Shown here: positions 9,060 through 21,018 of the stretch, piece after piece
Position numbering within the stretch: position 1 is the first letter of the stretch
Layout of the letters: every line of letters starts with the position of its first letter
NCBI RefSeq assembly: GCF_021729865.1
Contig: NZ_CP063400.1
Coordinates: 4,402,001 to 4,466,000 of the forward strand
Direction of reading: 5' to 3'
Source of the DNA: Hydrogenophaga sp. SL48
Lineage (GTDB): Bacteria; Pseudomonadota; Gammaproteobacteria; Burkholderiales; Burkholderiaceae_C
DNA: 64,000 bases
Translations under genes and position numbers: made by a program
Notes under the pieces: generated by a model
Database searches by the model: none
What the model saw: only the letters and a program-made list of their open reading frames with translations
Told to the model about the DNA's origin: nothing

Positions 9060-10466
9060 ATGATCGAGGGCACCCCCCCATTGAATGCCATCAGCGACGC
9101 ACCGTCGCTGTGGTCGACCTGCGTCGATCGCCTGGCGCAGGAAATTCCCGAACAACAGTTCAACACCTGGATCCGGCCGCTCTCGGCAGTGGTTGCCCCG
9201 GACGCGTCCAAGGTCACAATCTCCGTGGCCAACCGGTTCAAGATGGACTGGATACGCGCCCAGTATTCGGCACGCATCGCCGCGTTGCTGGAAAACATCC
9301 ACCAGGCACCTGTCGTCCTGGAGTTGGTGCTCGCTCCGCGTGAAGGCCCCAGCCGTACGTCACCGGCGCCGCGCACGGTGCAGGATCAGGTGCTGGCTGA
9401 GCTGCCCGATGTGGCGCCGGCCGAAGCCAACAACCCCACCGGCCCGCGCACCCGGCTGAATCCGGCGCTGACCTTCACCACCCTGGTGGAAGGTTCGGCC
9501 AACCGCATGGCGCGCGCGGCCGCGATGCACGTCGCCGGGAGCCTGGGCCAGCTCTACAACCCGCTGTTCATCTACGGCGGCGTCGGCCTGGGCAAGACCC
9601 ATCTGGTGCACGCCATCGGCAACCATCTGCTGGCGGACCGCCCTCAGGCCAAGGTTTTGTACATCCACGCCGAACAGTTCGTGTCGGATGTGGTCAAGTC
9701 CTACCAGCGCAAGACCTTTGACGAATTCAAGGAGCGTTACCACTCGCTTGATCTGCTGCTGATCGACGACGTGCAGTTCTTCGCCAACAAGGAACGCACA
9801 CAGGAAGAATTCTTCAACGCCTTCGAGGCCCTGCTGGCGCGCAAGAGCCACATCGTGCTGACCAGCGACACCTACCCCAAGGGCCTGGCCGACATCCACG
9901 AGCGCCTGGTCTCGCGCTTCGATTCTGGCCTCACGGTCGCCATCGAGCCACCCGAACTGGAAATGCGGGTGGCGATCCTGATCAACAAGGCCGCGGTGGA
10001 AAACGCCGTCATGCCCGAGGAAGTGGCCTTCTTCGTGGCCAAGAACGTGCGTTCCAACGTGCGCGAGCTCGAAGGTGCTTTGCGGAAAATCCTGGCCTAT
10101 TCGCGCTTCAACCAGAAGGAAATCTCGATCCAGCTGGCGCGCGACGCGCTGAAAGACCTGCTGTCGATCCAGAACCGGCAAATTTCGGTCGAGAACATTC
10201 AGAAGACCGTGGCCGACTACTACAAGATCAAGGTCGCGGACATGTACAGCAAGAAGCGCCCGGCCAGCATCGCCCGCCCGCGCCAGATTGCGATGTTCAT
10301 CGCCAAGGAACTGACGCAAAAGAGCCTGCCGGAAATCGGCGAACTGTTCGGTGGCCGGGACCACACCACGGTGCTGCACGCGGTGCGCAAGATCGGCGCC
10401 GAACGCCAGCAGAACAGCGAGCTCAACCAACAGCTGCACGTGCTGGAACAGACGCTCAAGGGATGA
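9060..10466 (+). CDS. dnaA: Chromosomal replication initiator DnaA
   Basis: AAA+ initiator that binds DnaA boxes and melts the origin. The 468-residue product has the N-terminal oligomerisation domain ([21 protein letters not shown] block), Walker A GGVGLGKT near residue 173, and Walker B LLLIDDVQ near 232. The DNA-binding domain IV carries [15 protein letters not shown] near 430. ATG at 9060 is chosen because the in-frame upstream extension runs through the DnaA-box region. Downstream dnaN starts after 136 bp. Confidence 0.97.
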   Translation: MIEGTPPLNAISDAPSLWSTCVDRLAQEIPEQQFNTWIRPLSAVVAPDASKVTISVANRFKMDWIRAQYSARIAALLENIHQAPVVLELVLAPREGPSRTSPAPRTVQDQVLAELPDVAPAEANNPTGPRTRLNPALTFTTLVEGSANRMARAAAMHVAGSLGQLYNPLFIYGGVGLGKTHLVHAIGNHLLADRPQAKVLYIHAEQFVSDVVKSYQRKTFDEFKERYHSLDLLLIDDVQFFANKERTQEEFFNAFEALLARKSHIVLTSDTYPKGLADIHERLVSRFDSGLTVAIEPPELEMRVAILINKAAVENAVMPEEVAFFVAKNVRSNVRELEGALRKILAYSRFNQKEISIQLARDALKDLLSIQNRQISVENIQKTVADYYKIKVADMYSKKRPASIARPRQIAMFIAKELTQKSLPEIGELFGGRDHTTVLHAVRKIGAERQQNSELNQQLHVLEQTLKG

Positions 10467-10602
10467 GGGCCCTGGTTTGCGGAAGGCCCGCGCAAAAAGG
10501 TGAAAATAGGCGAGTTTTGGGCTCTGAGGGGGCCCTGCTGCAAGCCCGAGGAGTGCGCCGGAGCGGAGCGCCACCAGTCAACCAAGGACGAAAGAGTCTG
10601 AC

Positions 10603-11709
10603 ATGATCGTTTTGAAATCGACCCAGGACAAGGTGTTGGCTGCGCTGCAGTCGGTCGCGGGCATCGTGGAGCGCCGGCACACCCTGCCGATCCTGGCCAA
10701 TGTGCTGCTGCGCAAGACCGGCTCGGCCGTGCAGCTGACCACCAGCGACCTGGAAATCCAGATCCGCACCACGGCCCAACTCGACGGCGACGACGGCAAC
10801 TTCGCCACCACCCTGGGCGCGCGCAAGCTGATCGACATCCTGCGCACCATGCCATCGGATCAGACCGTCAGCCTGGAGAACACCGGCGGCAAGCTGGTGC
10901 TCAAGGGCGGCAAGAGCCGCTTCACGCTGCAAAGCATGCCGCCCGAAGACTTCCCGCTGGTGCAGGAATCCGCCAGCTTCGGCCCCGTGTTCGCCGTGCC
11001 GCAGAAGACGCTCAAGAGCCTGCTCGGCCAGGTGTCGTTCGCGATGGCCGTGCACGACATCCGCTACTACCTCAACGGCATCCTCTTCGTGGCCGAAGGC
11101 AAGAAGCTCAGCCTGGTCGCCACCGACGGCCACCGCCTGGCGTTTGCCAGCGCCGAGCTGGACGTGGAAGTGCCCAAACAGGAGGTGATCCTGCCGCGCA
11201 AGACCGTGATCGAACTGCAGCGCCTGCTGTCTGACAAGGAAGGCGCGATCGAGATGCAGTTCGCCGCCAACCAGGCCAAGTTCAGCTTCGATGGCATGGA
11301 ATTCGTCACCAAGCTGGTCGAGGGCAAGTTCCCCGACTACAACCGCGTGATCCCGAAGAACCACAAGAACATCGTCACGCTCGGCCGTCAGCCGCTGCTG
11401 GCCTCGCTGCAGCGCACCGCCATCATGACGAGCGAGAAGTTCAAGGGCGTGCGCCTGAACGTCGAACCTGGCGCGCTGCGTGTCGCGTCGAGCAACGCCG
11501 AGCAGGAAGAGGCCGTGGACGAACTCGACATCGACTACGGTGGCGACACGATCGAGATCGGCTTCAATGTCACCTACCTGATCGACGCGCTGCAGAACAT
11601 GAGCCAGGAGATGGTTCGCATCGAGCTGGCAGACGGCAACAGCTCGGCACTCGTCACCAACCCCGACGACAACGCGTTCAAGTACGTTGTCATGCCGATG
11701 CGCATCTGA
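10603..11709 (+). CDS. dnaN: DNA polymerase III beta subunit (sliding clamp)
   Basis: Ring-shaped processivity clamp for the replicative polymerase. The 368-residue product has the three repeated clamp domains. It starts MIVLKSTQDKVLAALQSVAG and ends with the conserved VMPMRI tail that lines the protein-binding pocket. It lies in the dnaA-dnaN-gyrB order expected at the origin. Confidence 0.97.
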   Translation: MIVLKSTQDKVLAALQSVAGIVERRHTLPILANVLLRKTGSAVQLTTSDLEIQIRTTAQLDGDDGNFATTLGARKLIDILRTMPSDQTVSLENTGGKLVLKGGKSRFTLQSMPPEDFPLVQESASFGPVFAVPQKTLKSLLGQVSFAMAVHDIRYYLNGILFVAEGKKLSLVATDGHRLAFASAELDVEVPKQEVILPRKTVIELQRLLSDKEGAIEMQFAANQAKFSFDGMEFVTKLVEGKFPDYNRVIPKNHKNIVTLGRQPLLASLQRTAIMTSEKFKGVRLNVEPGALRVASSNAEQEEAVDELDIDYGGDTIEIGFNVTYLIDALQNMSQEMVRIELADGNSSALVTNPDDNAFKYVVMPMRI

Positions 11710-11739
11710 TCGTTCACCGATCCTGCTCCCCCAAGCCCG

Positions 11740-11757
11740 ACCCGCTGCACAGCGGGT
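11740..11757 (+). terminator. Small hairpin between dnaN and gyrB
   Basis: An inverted repeat ACCCGCT...AGCGGGT (4-base loop) follows dnaN by 30 bp and is trailed by a short T-rich run. It could be a weak terminator or attenuator before gyrB. No strong U tract is present, so function is uncertain. Confidence 0.35.
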
Positions 11758-11777
11758 TTGGCCTTTCTAGCGATTGA

Positions 11778-14420
<2,643 letters not shown>

Positions 14421-14453
14421 TCTTGTGTAGAGAGACCTGTAAGCTGAGAAACC

Positions 14454-14492
14454 GAGGCCCATAAATTGAGAAATTTATGGGCCTCTTCTTTT
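14454..14492 (+). terminator. Rho-independent terminator after gyrB
   Basis: A perfect 14-bp stem (GAGGCCCATAAATT pairing with AATTTATGGGCCTC) with a GAGA loop is followed by TTCTTTT. It lies 34 bp past the gyrB stop and directly before the low-GC insert, so it insulates the replication genes from the insert. Confidence 0.88.
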
Positions 14493-15366
14493 GCATAGTC
14501 TAAGCAATGGCGACCATTCACCCTTCGTACATTGGCGTCACCACGCCAAAGAATGCGCCACCCAAACCTGAAATCGAGGAAATCTACGAAGAGGTGATGG
14601 CGGTACTTAGACGATTTAGAGCGGAGTCCATCGTCGACGCAGCACTTAACGACCTTTGGAATGCGCCAAAAGACAAGCTAATGGCAATGCAATCTGCTCC
14701 TTGGTTAACCCTACTTTTAGTGAAGTGGGCTGTCCAGGACCCCCGGGTTTTAATTCGAGTGGGGCCAAAAATCTCCCACAATACGTTGCACGAACTAAAA
14801 CAGCGTCTCTGGAATGCCGAGCCTCCTGCCAGTCGAAAAGAAGACGATTTCAATGTCTACTTAATGTTTCGCACCATTTTCCATTGCCAACTCGAATTCC
14901 AGAGAAATGAATCCTGGGGATTCCTTAGGTGGGCCAGTTTAATTGCGCCACTCGACAGAAATCATATCTGCCGCCAACTTTTTCGAGAAGAACTCGGCAT
15001 TGAACCTAATGACTTCATCGACCTAACATTTTTGATATATGCATCAGTACTTGACGGCAATCTGAAAATCGAGAAACGATTTTTAGCACCCTTCAGGAAT
15101 CATTTTGGCGCGAAGATTGACCGCATATTCGACTTATACGGCCTTAGTCTTCCAGACTTAAGAATTGAACTTCAGAAGCCAAACACTCAGGACATCTATG
15201 GTCGAGGTGAGCTTTACGAATTTCCACACCTTAAGCGATGGCCCCTTGTGAAAGCGAGAAACGGATTCTACTTCTGTTGGCATCCCTTAGTTTTTTCAAG
15301 AGGAATAGAAGAGTCCGTTCATCTTCGACTATCTAGACATGGTCAAAGATACACTGATTCATTTAG

Positions 15367-16542
15367 GGAAGGTCTGCAAAACCGCGGCGCCGTGGGCCGA
15401 TGTGAGACAGTGACGTCATGAAGCAAATGAGCCTGGGCGAGAGCGGATTCGAGCGCAAGACCAAGAGAACGCGCAAGCGCGAGTTCCTCGACGAGATGAA
15501 CCTGGTAGTGCCGTGGACCGAGCTGGTGTCGCTGATTGCACAGCATGCACCAACGCCTGGCGCCAAGGGTGGTCGTCCGCCGTTTGCCGTGCGAACCATG
15601 CTTCGCATTCACTTCCTGCAGCAGTGGTTCAACCTGTCCGACCCGGCGATGGAGGAGGCGCTGTACGACACGCCCATGTTTCGAGAGTTTGCGGGGCTGG
15701 ACCAGGGTGAGGAGAACTTGCCTGACGAGAGCACCATCCTGCGCTTTCGCCATCTGCTCGAACAACACAACTTGAGCCTGCAATTGCTTGCCACGGTCAA
15801 CGCCACCCTGGCCGACAAAGGCCTGCTGCTCAAGAGCGGTACGGTCGTCGACGCCACGCTCATTGCCGCCCCCAGCTCGACCAAGAACAACAGCGGCGAA
15901 CGCGACCCCGAGATGCATCAGACCAAGAAGGGCAACCAGTGGCACTTCGGGATGAAAGCGCATATTGGGGTCGATGCCGAATCGGGCCTGGTGCACACCG
16001 TCAAGGCCACAGCGGCCAACGCGCACGACATCACCCAGGCCAGCGAACTGCTGCACGGCGACGAAACCGATGTCTTTGCCGACTCTGGCTACCGGGGCGT
16101 TCACAAGCGCGATGAGGTGATCAAGGACCATCCCGAGGTCCACTGGTACGTGGCCATGATGCCCAGCCATCGCAAGGCGCTGGACAAGGAAACGCCCATG
16201 GGCTCGATCATGGAAGCGCTGGAGAAAACCAAGGCGCGCATCCGAGCCAAGGTCGAACACCCGTTCCGGGTGATCAAGCGCCAGTTCGGATATGTGAAGG
16301 TGCGCTACCGGGGATTGGCCAAGAACACGGCGCAGCTGCACACCCTGTTTGCGTTGTCCAACATCTGGATGGTGCGCCGAACGCTTTTGAAGGAGACCCG
16401 AGGATGAGTGCGTCCGAATGCGGCCAACGGCCACGAATCAGGGCGAAATCGGCCAACAAAGCGCCCTCGTGAGCCTGAAATCGCCATCATTTGAAATTGC
16501 ATGCATCACCTCGCGCCGTAGCGGGTGTTGTGCAGACCTTCC
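15367..16542 (+). mobile_element. IS5-family insertion sequence, complete, 1176 bp
   Basis: The element begins GGAAGGTCTGC and ends with the inverted GCAGACCTTCC, with partial match continuing inwards. It is flanked by a 4-bp direct repeat TTAG (15363-15366 and 16543-16546), which fits the YTAR target of the IS5 group. It carries one transposase gene on the plus strand. Both ends and the target duplication are intact, which suggests a recent insertion that could still be mobile. Confidence 0.93.
15418..16407 (+). CDS. IS5-family transposase
   Basis: DDE transposase that cuts and joins the ends of its IS. The 329-residue product has an N-terminal DUF772-like segment, then a catalytic core with VVDATLIAAPSS (first Asp, near residue 142), ADSGYRG (second Asp, near 221), and KVEHPFRVIKRQFG (Glu, near 280) in the Y-R-E-K style of IS5. 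No frameshift is seen, so the enzyme is probably functional. Confidence 0.93.
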   Translation: MKQMSLGESGFERKTKRTRKREFLDEMNLVVPWTELVSLIAQHAPTPGAKGGRPPFAVRTMLRIHFLQQWFNLSDPAMEEALYDTPMFREFAGLDQGEENLPDESTILRFRHLLEQHNLSLQLLATVNATLADKGLLLKSGTVVDATLIAAPSSTKNNSGERDPEMHQTKKGNQWHFGMKAHIGVDAESGLVHTVKATAANAHDITQASELLHGDETDVFADSGYRGVHKRDEVIKDHPEVHWYVAMMPSHRKALDKETPMGSIMEALEKTKARIRAKVEHPFRVIKRQFGYVKVRYRGLAKNTAQLHTLFALSNIWMVRRTLLKETRG

Positions 16543-17344
16543 TTAGCAAGGTTTTCGAAAAGTACGTAATCACTCTTGTTCAGCAGGTGAATTTACCCTA
16601 TCTTACAGAGAAAGATATTAAACAAAGACTAGGACCGGGAAGTTCGTCGGTCGAAGCCATAATTCAAGAAAAAGACTGCAATATTCTTATCGAAGCAAAG
16701 ATGAGTTTATTTTCGGATGATGTATTAGTTCAAGAGAATACAAAATCTGCATTTGAGAAAACCAAGCACCTGAGGAAAGCAATCCACCAAGGACAGACCA
16801 TTAGCAATCTAATCCGAAGCAAGCCAGAGTCTTTCGATGATTGCCCGAACAAGACAACAGACTACTTGATTGTGGTTACCAGCCGGGAACTAATAGTCGG
16901 GAATGGGCACCAATTGCTGCGACTCTATTCTGAAAAGAATGCCTCTGATGTTCAGATGCAACATCACGTCAAACTCCCCCTAGAGAATATCTTCGTTATC
17001 TCAGTCGAAGATTTTGAAAACCTTACTACCGCCGTGCGGGAAGGAAACCTAAATTTACAGTTGACTCTTGAGCATGCCGTTAGTGCCAACAAGCATCCAT
17101 CCACATCTCAACTGCTCTTTTCGGATGCAATGAAAAAGCTCAATAGCGAGTGGCGACGCCCCCCTTTAATTGAAGCGGCAGTAGAAGAGTCTATAAAGCG
17201 AATGGAGGTGCTTCAGAAAGCCACCAATCTGCTTGAGAAGCAAATGGATAATCAACCCTAATTAAGCACAATTGACTCGGACATTCCCTCGCTGACGCCA
17301 GAATAGATACGTAGACGCAGTTTTGAATTAACTCTAAACAGGTG

Positions 17345-17560
17345 CTATGTACGAGTTGACTGTGTGAAAGCGAGGCGGACCAAGGCCTCTTGCCACTTGT
17401 TGGCCAAGGTGGTGTGGTTGCCATAGCCGCGGCGCAGCACGACGCGGCCGAACTGCGCGACAACGCGCAAGGCGTATTCCAGAATTTCTGGGGTTGTGTT
17501 GTCGCAGTCCACCAAGACGGCGACGCGCGATTCGTTGTCGGTGTGGTGATTGCTTGCCAT
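17345..17560 (-). pseudogene. NYN-domain protein, 3'-truncated remnant
   Basis: Only 71 codons remain from ATG at 17560. They match the start of NYN (LabA/DUF88) proteins, PIN-like RNases: RVAVLVDCDNTTPEILEYAL with the catalytic-type Asp pair, then GYGNHTTLANKWQEALVRLAFT. After AFT the similarity stops and the frame ends in unrelated bases (QSTRT, stop at 17345). The family normally continues for well over 100 residues with further acidic catalytic positions. The break point coincides with the edge of the low-GC insert, so the insert probably removed the rest. Confidence 0.8.
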
Positions 17561-17612
17561 GTGTGCTGGCCTCCCTCTGATGGTGAATACATCATAGGTG
17601 GCGCCACGCGGG

Positions 17613-17894
17613 CTAATCTGTCTCCCGCTGCTCAAACCCCTCGAAAACACCCTCCACCTCACCCACCGCAACCCCATCCACCAGCGCCCCGATCGGCCCG
17701 CGCTTTGCCCAGCCCACCAACGCCTGCACCGCCTCCGCCGACCCACAAACCACGGCCTCCACACTCCCATCCAGCCGGTTGCGCACCCAGCCGTTCACGC
17801 CCAGCGCGCGAGCCTGCTGCGCCATGTTCCAGCGGTAGCCCACGCCTTGCACGCGGCCAGTGATGCGCAGGTGGCGGGTGATGGGCTTGCTCAT
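17613..17894 (-). CDS. acyP: Acylphosphatase
   Basis: Hydrolyses the carboxyl-phosphate bond of acylphosphates. The 93 residues carry the family signature [18 protein letters not shown] with the catalytic Arg, and [15 protein letters not shown] with the catalytic Asn. Start ATG at 17894 gives the normal length; the longer in-frame reading upstream is non-coding. It is divergent from the thioredoxin-like gene. Confidence 0.93.
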   Translation of the reverse strand: MSKPITRHLRITGRVQGVGYRWNMAQQARALGVNGWVRNRLDGSVEAVVCGSAEAVQALVGWAKRGPIGALVDGVAVGEVEGVFEGFEQRETD

Positions 17895-17959
17895 GGGGGG
17901 GTGTCGTTCATGGCGGGCTCCGGGGTGCGGGTTATGCTGACCGACGATACCGCGACGCC

Positions 17960-18388
17960 ATGCCATGGCCTCGCCTCTTTCATCGCGCCGCCCCCGGCGC
18001 TCCCCTTGTTGTTCAAAGGAATCGCACAGTGTGGGTGCTATGTCTGTGTGCGGATTGGTGCAGTGCCTGCCGGGACTGGCGCCCGGTGATGGAGGCGCTG
18101 GCGGTGCGGCATCCGCAGGTGCAGTGGCGCTGGCTGGACATCGAAGACGAAGCCGAGCTGATGGACGCGGTGGGGCTGGACATCGAGACCTTTCCGACCG
18201 TGTTGCTGGGCCGCGAGGGCCGGGCGCTGTACCTGGGCGCGGTGCCGCCGCAGGCGGATTTTCTGGAACGGCTGGTGGCACGGCTGGGGGCGGAGGGCTC
18301 GGCGCCGCCGGAGGTGATCGCTCCGGCGGCCGCACTCGCGGCGCATGTCTGGCCGCGCTTGCGCGGCCCCGAGATGCCGCCGCTGTGA
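17960..18388 (+). CDS. Thioredoxin-fold protein with CxxC
   Basis: A 142-residue thioredoxin-like protein. The redox motif is WCSAC (near residue 33), preceded by the usual hydrophobic strand VLCLCAD, and ETFPTVLL holds the cis-proline (near 78). It lacks a clear signal peptide, so it is probably cytoplasmic; substrate unknown. The C-terminal 40 residues are Ala/Pro-rich. The start is uncertain: ATG at 17960 is used, and the conserved part begins near 18020. Confidence 0.75.
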   Translation: MPWPRLFHRAAPGAPLVVQRNRTVWVLCLCADWCSACRDWRPVMEALAVRHPQVQWRWLDIEDEAELMDAVGLDIETFPTVLLGREGRALYLGAVPPQADFLERLVARLGAEGSAPPEVIAPAAALAAHVWPRLRGPEMPPL

Positions 18389-18434
18389 ACCGCTCGCGCC
18401 AGCAGGCCGCCATCCACAAGGGGCTTGCCGACGC

Positions 18435-18872
18435 TCAGGCGGCAGACGCCGGCAGGCCAAACACCTTGTCGAAGCCGAGGTTGAAGGCGAAGGTGTAGAC
18501 GAGGAAGAAGAGCGACAGACCCAGGTCGAGCACCAGCGCGTGCCAGAAGCCGATGTCCAGCCACCACGCAAACAGCGGCACCAGCGAGACGATGAAGCCC
18601 AGCTCAAAACCGATGGCGTGGGCAGCGCGGCGCTGGAAGCTGCGGCCTCGCACGGTCTGGCGCGCTTCCCAGCGCTCGAAGAGGGTGTTGTAGACCAGGT
18701 TCCAGACCACCGCGATGACGGAGGTGGCCACGGCGATCACGCTGGCGTGCTGCAGGCTGCTGTCCGAGCCGGCGGCGAGACCGGTGCTGGTGATGGCAAC
18801 GGCCACCACCTCAAACAGGCTGACGTAAACGATCTTTCGGCGGATGCCTTGCAGGTTCATGCCTGGGTTCAC
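18435..18872 (-). CDS. PACE-family multidrug/biocide efflux transporter
   Basis: Inner-membrane proton-driven exporter of the proteobacterial antimicrobial compound efflux family. The 145 residues form four hydrophobic helices arranged as two bacterial transmembrane pair repeats. Repeat 1 has VVWNLVYNTLFERWE and repeat 2 has RAAHAIGFELGFI, including the conserved membrane Glu. The first start is GTG at 18872, which overlaps the preceding stop (GTGA); ATG at 18860 is the alternative. It is co-transcribed with the small upstream gene. Confidence 0.88.
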   Translation of the reverse strand: MNPGMNLQGIRRKIVYVSLFEVVAVAITSTGLAAGSDSSLQHASVIAVATSVIAVVWNLVYNTLFERWEARQTVRGRSFQRRAAHAIGFELGFIVSLVPLFAWWLDIGFWHALVLDLGLSLFFLVYTFAFNLGFDKVFGLPASAA

Positions 18873-19081
18873 GCCTGCACCTGCGCCTCGTAGCCCGCTT
18901 CCTGCAGCTTGGCCGCGATGTCGTCGGCCGAGATCATGGCGGTGTGGCTGACCCAGGCGGTGTGTTCGGCGAGGTTGACGTCGGCCTGGTTCACGCAGGG
19001 CAGGTCTTGCAGTTCGAACATGACGGCGTCGGCGTCTTCCTGCGTGTGCAGGGTGGGGATGTGGAAGGTGGTCTCGGGCAT
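18869..19081 (-). CDS. Heavy-metal-associated-like small protein lacking CxxC
   Basis: A 70-residue protein beginning MPETTFHIPTLHTQEDADAV. Its beta-alpha-beta pattern (FELQDL...VNQADVNLAEHTAWVSH...ISADDIAAKLQEAGYEA) is that of the HMA/ferredoxin-like fold, but the metal-binding CxxC is missing (LHTQ is at that place). ATG at 19081 is used; the upstream in-frame extension is AT-rich leader. It overlaps the PACE transporter gene by 4 bp, so the two are probably one operon. A role linked to the pump is inference only. Confidence 0.7.
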   Translation of the reverse strand: MPETTFHIPTLHTQEDADAVMFELQDLPCVNQADVNLAEHTAWVSHTAMISADDIAAKLQEAGYEAQVQA

Positions 19082-19346
19082 GGGGTTTCTTTCAAACTCC
19101 GGAAAATATAAAGCTATCTTTATATAAATCAAGAGAATATAATCATGGGCTTGAGCGAGGTTCGCTGGCATTGTCCATCCGGGTCCTCAAGGCCGGTCGC
19201 CCCAGGCGATGCCAGGCCCGTCTCAGTGCGGTGTTCTGCCCCAAGGCGATCACCGCACACCGTTCCTGCGGTGTCCCACAGACATCGCTTTCCCTTGCGC
19301 CGCGGGCCTGTCCCGATCTCGGCGCACTCTCTCTGAAAGGCTCATC

Positions 19347-19649
19347 ATGAGCAGCAAACTTTACGTGGGCAACCTGCCCTACACCGCCGACGACGCTTCG
19401 TTGCGCACCAATTTTGCCGAATACGGCGACGTGACCTCCGCCAAGGTCATGATGGACCGTGACACCGGTCGCTCCAAAGGCTTTGCCTTCGTGGAAATGG
19501 GCAACGCCGAACAGGCCGAAGCCGCCATCCAGGGCCTGAACGGCATGTCCGTCGGCGGCCGCTCGATCGTGGTCAACATCTCGCGCCCGAAAGAGCCGAG
19601 CACCGGCGGCTACGGCGGCGGTGACCGCGGCGGACGCGGCGGCTACTGA
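19347..19649 (+). CDS. RRM-type RNA-binding protein
   Basis: A 100-residue single-RRM protein: RNP2 is KLYVGNLPY (residues 4-12) and RNP1 is KGFAFVEM (about 44-51). A glycine-rich GGYGGGDRGGRGGY tail follows, as in cyanobacterial and proteobacterial Rbp proteins. Such proteins bind RNA and are often cold-inducible. ATG at 19347 starts the domain directly. The 265-bp gap upstream may hold a long 5' leader. A hairpin terminator follows. Confidence 0.92.
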   Translation: MSSKLYVGNLPYTADDASLRTNFAEYGDVTSAKVMMDRDTGRSKGFAFVEMGNAEQAEAAIQGLNGMSVGGRSIVVNISRPKEPSTGGYGGGDRGGRGGY

Positions 19650-19670
19650 GCGCTCTCGCGCTCGCAGAAA

Positions 19671-19695
19671 AACCGGCCATGGGCCGGTTTTTTTT
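19671..19695 (+). terminator. Terminator after the RRM protein gene
   Basis: An 8-bp stem AACCGGCC/GGCCGGTT with a 3-base loop is followed by a T run, 21 bp past the stop codon. It can act on both strands because the 5' arm is preceded by A residues, so it may also terminate the convergent sulfhydrylase gene. Confidence 0.88.
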
Positions 19696-19730
19696 CGCCC
19701 GTGTGATGCGGCGCTGTTTCTTGCCGGCGT

Positions 19731-21014
19731 TCAGGCGGTCGCACGCTCCAGCGCCTGGTCGATGTCCCACAGGATGTCGTCGATGTGCTCCAGCCCCACG
19801 GAGATGCGCACCATGTCGGGCGGCACGCCGGCCGCCAGTTGCTGGGCCGCATCGAGCTGACGGTGGGTGGTGCTGGCGGGGTGGCTGATGAGGGTGCGCG
19901 TGTCGCCGATGTTGACCAGGTGGCTCATGAACTGCGCGCTTTCGATGAACTTCACGCCCTGCTCCAGCCCACCTTTGACGCCGAAGGCGAGCAGGCCGGA
20001 GGCGCCGCGCATCTGCTTTTTCATGAGGTCGTGTTGCGGGTGGTCGGGCAGGCCGGGGTAGTTGACCCAGCCCACGCGCGGGTCGTCTTTCAAATACTGC
20101 GCGACGGCGAGCGCGTTGCTGCAGTGGCGCTCCATGCGCAACGGCAGCGTCTCCACACCCTGCAGGATCTGCCAGGCGCTGGTGGGCGAGAGCGCGGCGC
20201 CGAAGACGCGCAGGCCTTCCATGCGGCAGCGCATGGTGAAAGCGAAGTCGCCGAAGGTCTCGTGGAACTTCACGCCGTGGTAACCCGGGCTGGGTTCGGT
20301 CATGCCGGGGAACTTGCCGTTGTCCCAAGGGAACTTGCCGCCTTCCACCACCACGCCGCCCAGCGTGGTGCCGTGACCGGCGAGGTACTTGGTGGCGCTG
20401 TGCACCACGATGTCGGCACCGTGTTTCAGCGGGTTGCACAGGAAGGGGCTGGGCACGGTGTTGTCCACGATCAGCGGCAGGCCATGGGCGTGGGCCACCT
20501 CGGCGATCGCGCCGATGTCGAGCACCACCATGCTCGGGTTGCCCAGCGTTTCGGCGAACACGGCGCGCGTGTTCGGGCGGATGGCGGCGGCGAAGGCGTC
20601 GGGGTTCGTCGCGTCCACGAAGGTGGTCTCGATGCCGAACTTCCTGAGGTTGACCGCGAGCATGGTGACGCTGCCGCCGTAGAGCGCACCGGCCGCGACC
20701 ACGTGGTCGCCGGCCTGCAGCAGCGTGGTGAGCGCCAGCGCTTCGGCCGCCATGCCGCTGGCGGTGGCCACGGCCGCGCGGCCACCTTCGAGCGCGGCCA
20801 CACGTTCTTCCAGCGCCGCGACCGTGGGGTTGGAGAGGCGCGAGTAGACGTTGCCAAAGGTCTGCAGGTTGAACAGGCTGGCCGCGTGTTCGGCGCTGTC
20901 GAAGACGAAGCTGGTCGTCTGGTAGATCGGCAGGGCGCGCGCGCCGGTGGCGGCGTCGGGGATCTGGCCGGCGTGAATGGCGAGCGTCTCGGGCTGGAAG
21001 TGGCGGTCGGCCAT
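19731..21014 (-). CDS. metY: O-acetylhomoserine aminocarboxypropyltransferase (sulfhydrylase)
   Basis: PLP enzyme that makes homocysteine from O-acetylhomoserine and sulfide in methionine synthesis. The 427 residues match the long Cys/Met-metabolism PLP subfamily (MetY). Visible features are LAIHAGQIPDAATGARALPI at the start, YSRLSNPT, the PLP-lysine motif VHSATKYLAGHG, and the C-terminal RISVGLEHIDDILWD. Convergent with the RRM gene and followed (upstream) by the CoA-binding-protein gene 4 bp away, with which it is probably co-transcribed. Confidence 0.92.
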   Translation of the reverse strand: MADRHFQPETLAIHAGQIPDAATGARALPIYQTTSFVFDSAEHAASLFNLQTFGNVYSRLSNPTVAALEERVAALEGGRAAVATASGMAAEALALTTLLQAGDHVVAAGALYGGSVTMLAVNLRKFGIETTFVDATNPDAFAAAIRPNTRAVFAETLGNPSMVVLDIGAIAEVAHAHGLPLIVDNTVPSPFLCNPLKHGADIVVHSATKYLAGHGTTLGGVVVEGGKFPWDNGKFPGMTEPSPGYHGVKFHETFGDFAFTMRCRMEGLRVFGAALSPTSAWQILQGVETLPLRMERHCSNALAVAQYLKDDPRVGWVNYPGLPDHPQHDLMKKQMRGASGLLAFGVKGGLEQGVKFIESAQFMSHLVNIGDTRTLISHPASTTHRQLDAAQQLAAGVPPDMVRISVGLEHIDDILWDIDQALERATA

Positions 21015-21018
21015 GGTG

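Larger units (their letters stand above)
14507..17261 (+). pseudogene. Uncharacterised nuclease-like gene, split by an IS5-type insertion
   Basis: Two fragments, 14507-15366 and 16547-17261, flank the IS. If the IS and one TTAG target copy are removed, they join in frame (DSF then SKVFEKYV) to a single 524-residue protein. The N-terminal half is helical and unrecognised. The C-terminal half has the pattern VEAIIQEKD...ILIEAKM (about residues 320-345), which resembles the D/E-x-K core of PD-(D/E)XK nucleases. G+C is visibly lower than in neighbouring genes, which points to horizontal transfer. In the present state the first part ends after 18 IS-encoded residues (stop at 15419-15421). A defence role is possible but not shown. 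Confidence 0.8.

Noticed and set aside
10467-10602. Second origin or DnaA-box cluster between dnaA and dnaN
   Set aside because: No TTATCCACA-like site is visible. The gap contains only GC-rich sequence and a weak GGGCC/GGCCC pairing.
14421-17600. Attachment-site direct repeats flanking the low-GC insert near gyrB
   Set aside because: The sequences after gyrB and at the NYN break share only short, chance-level matches, and no integrase gene is present.
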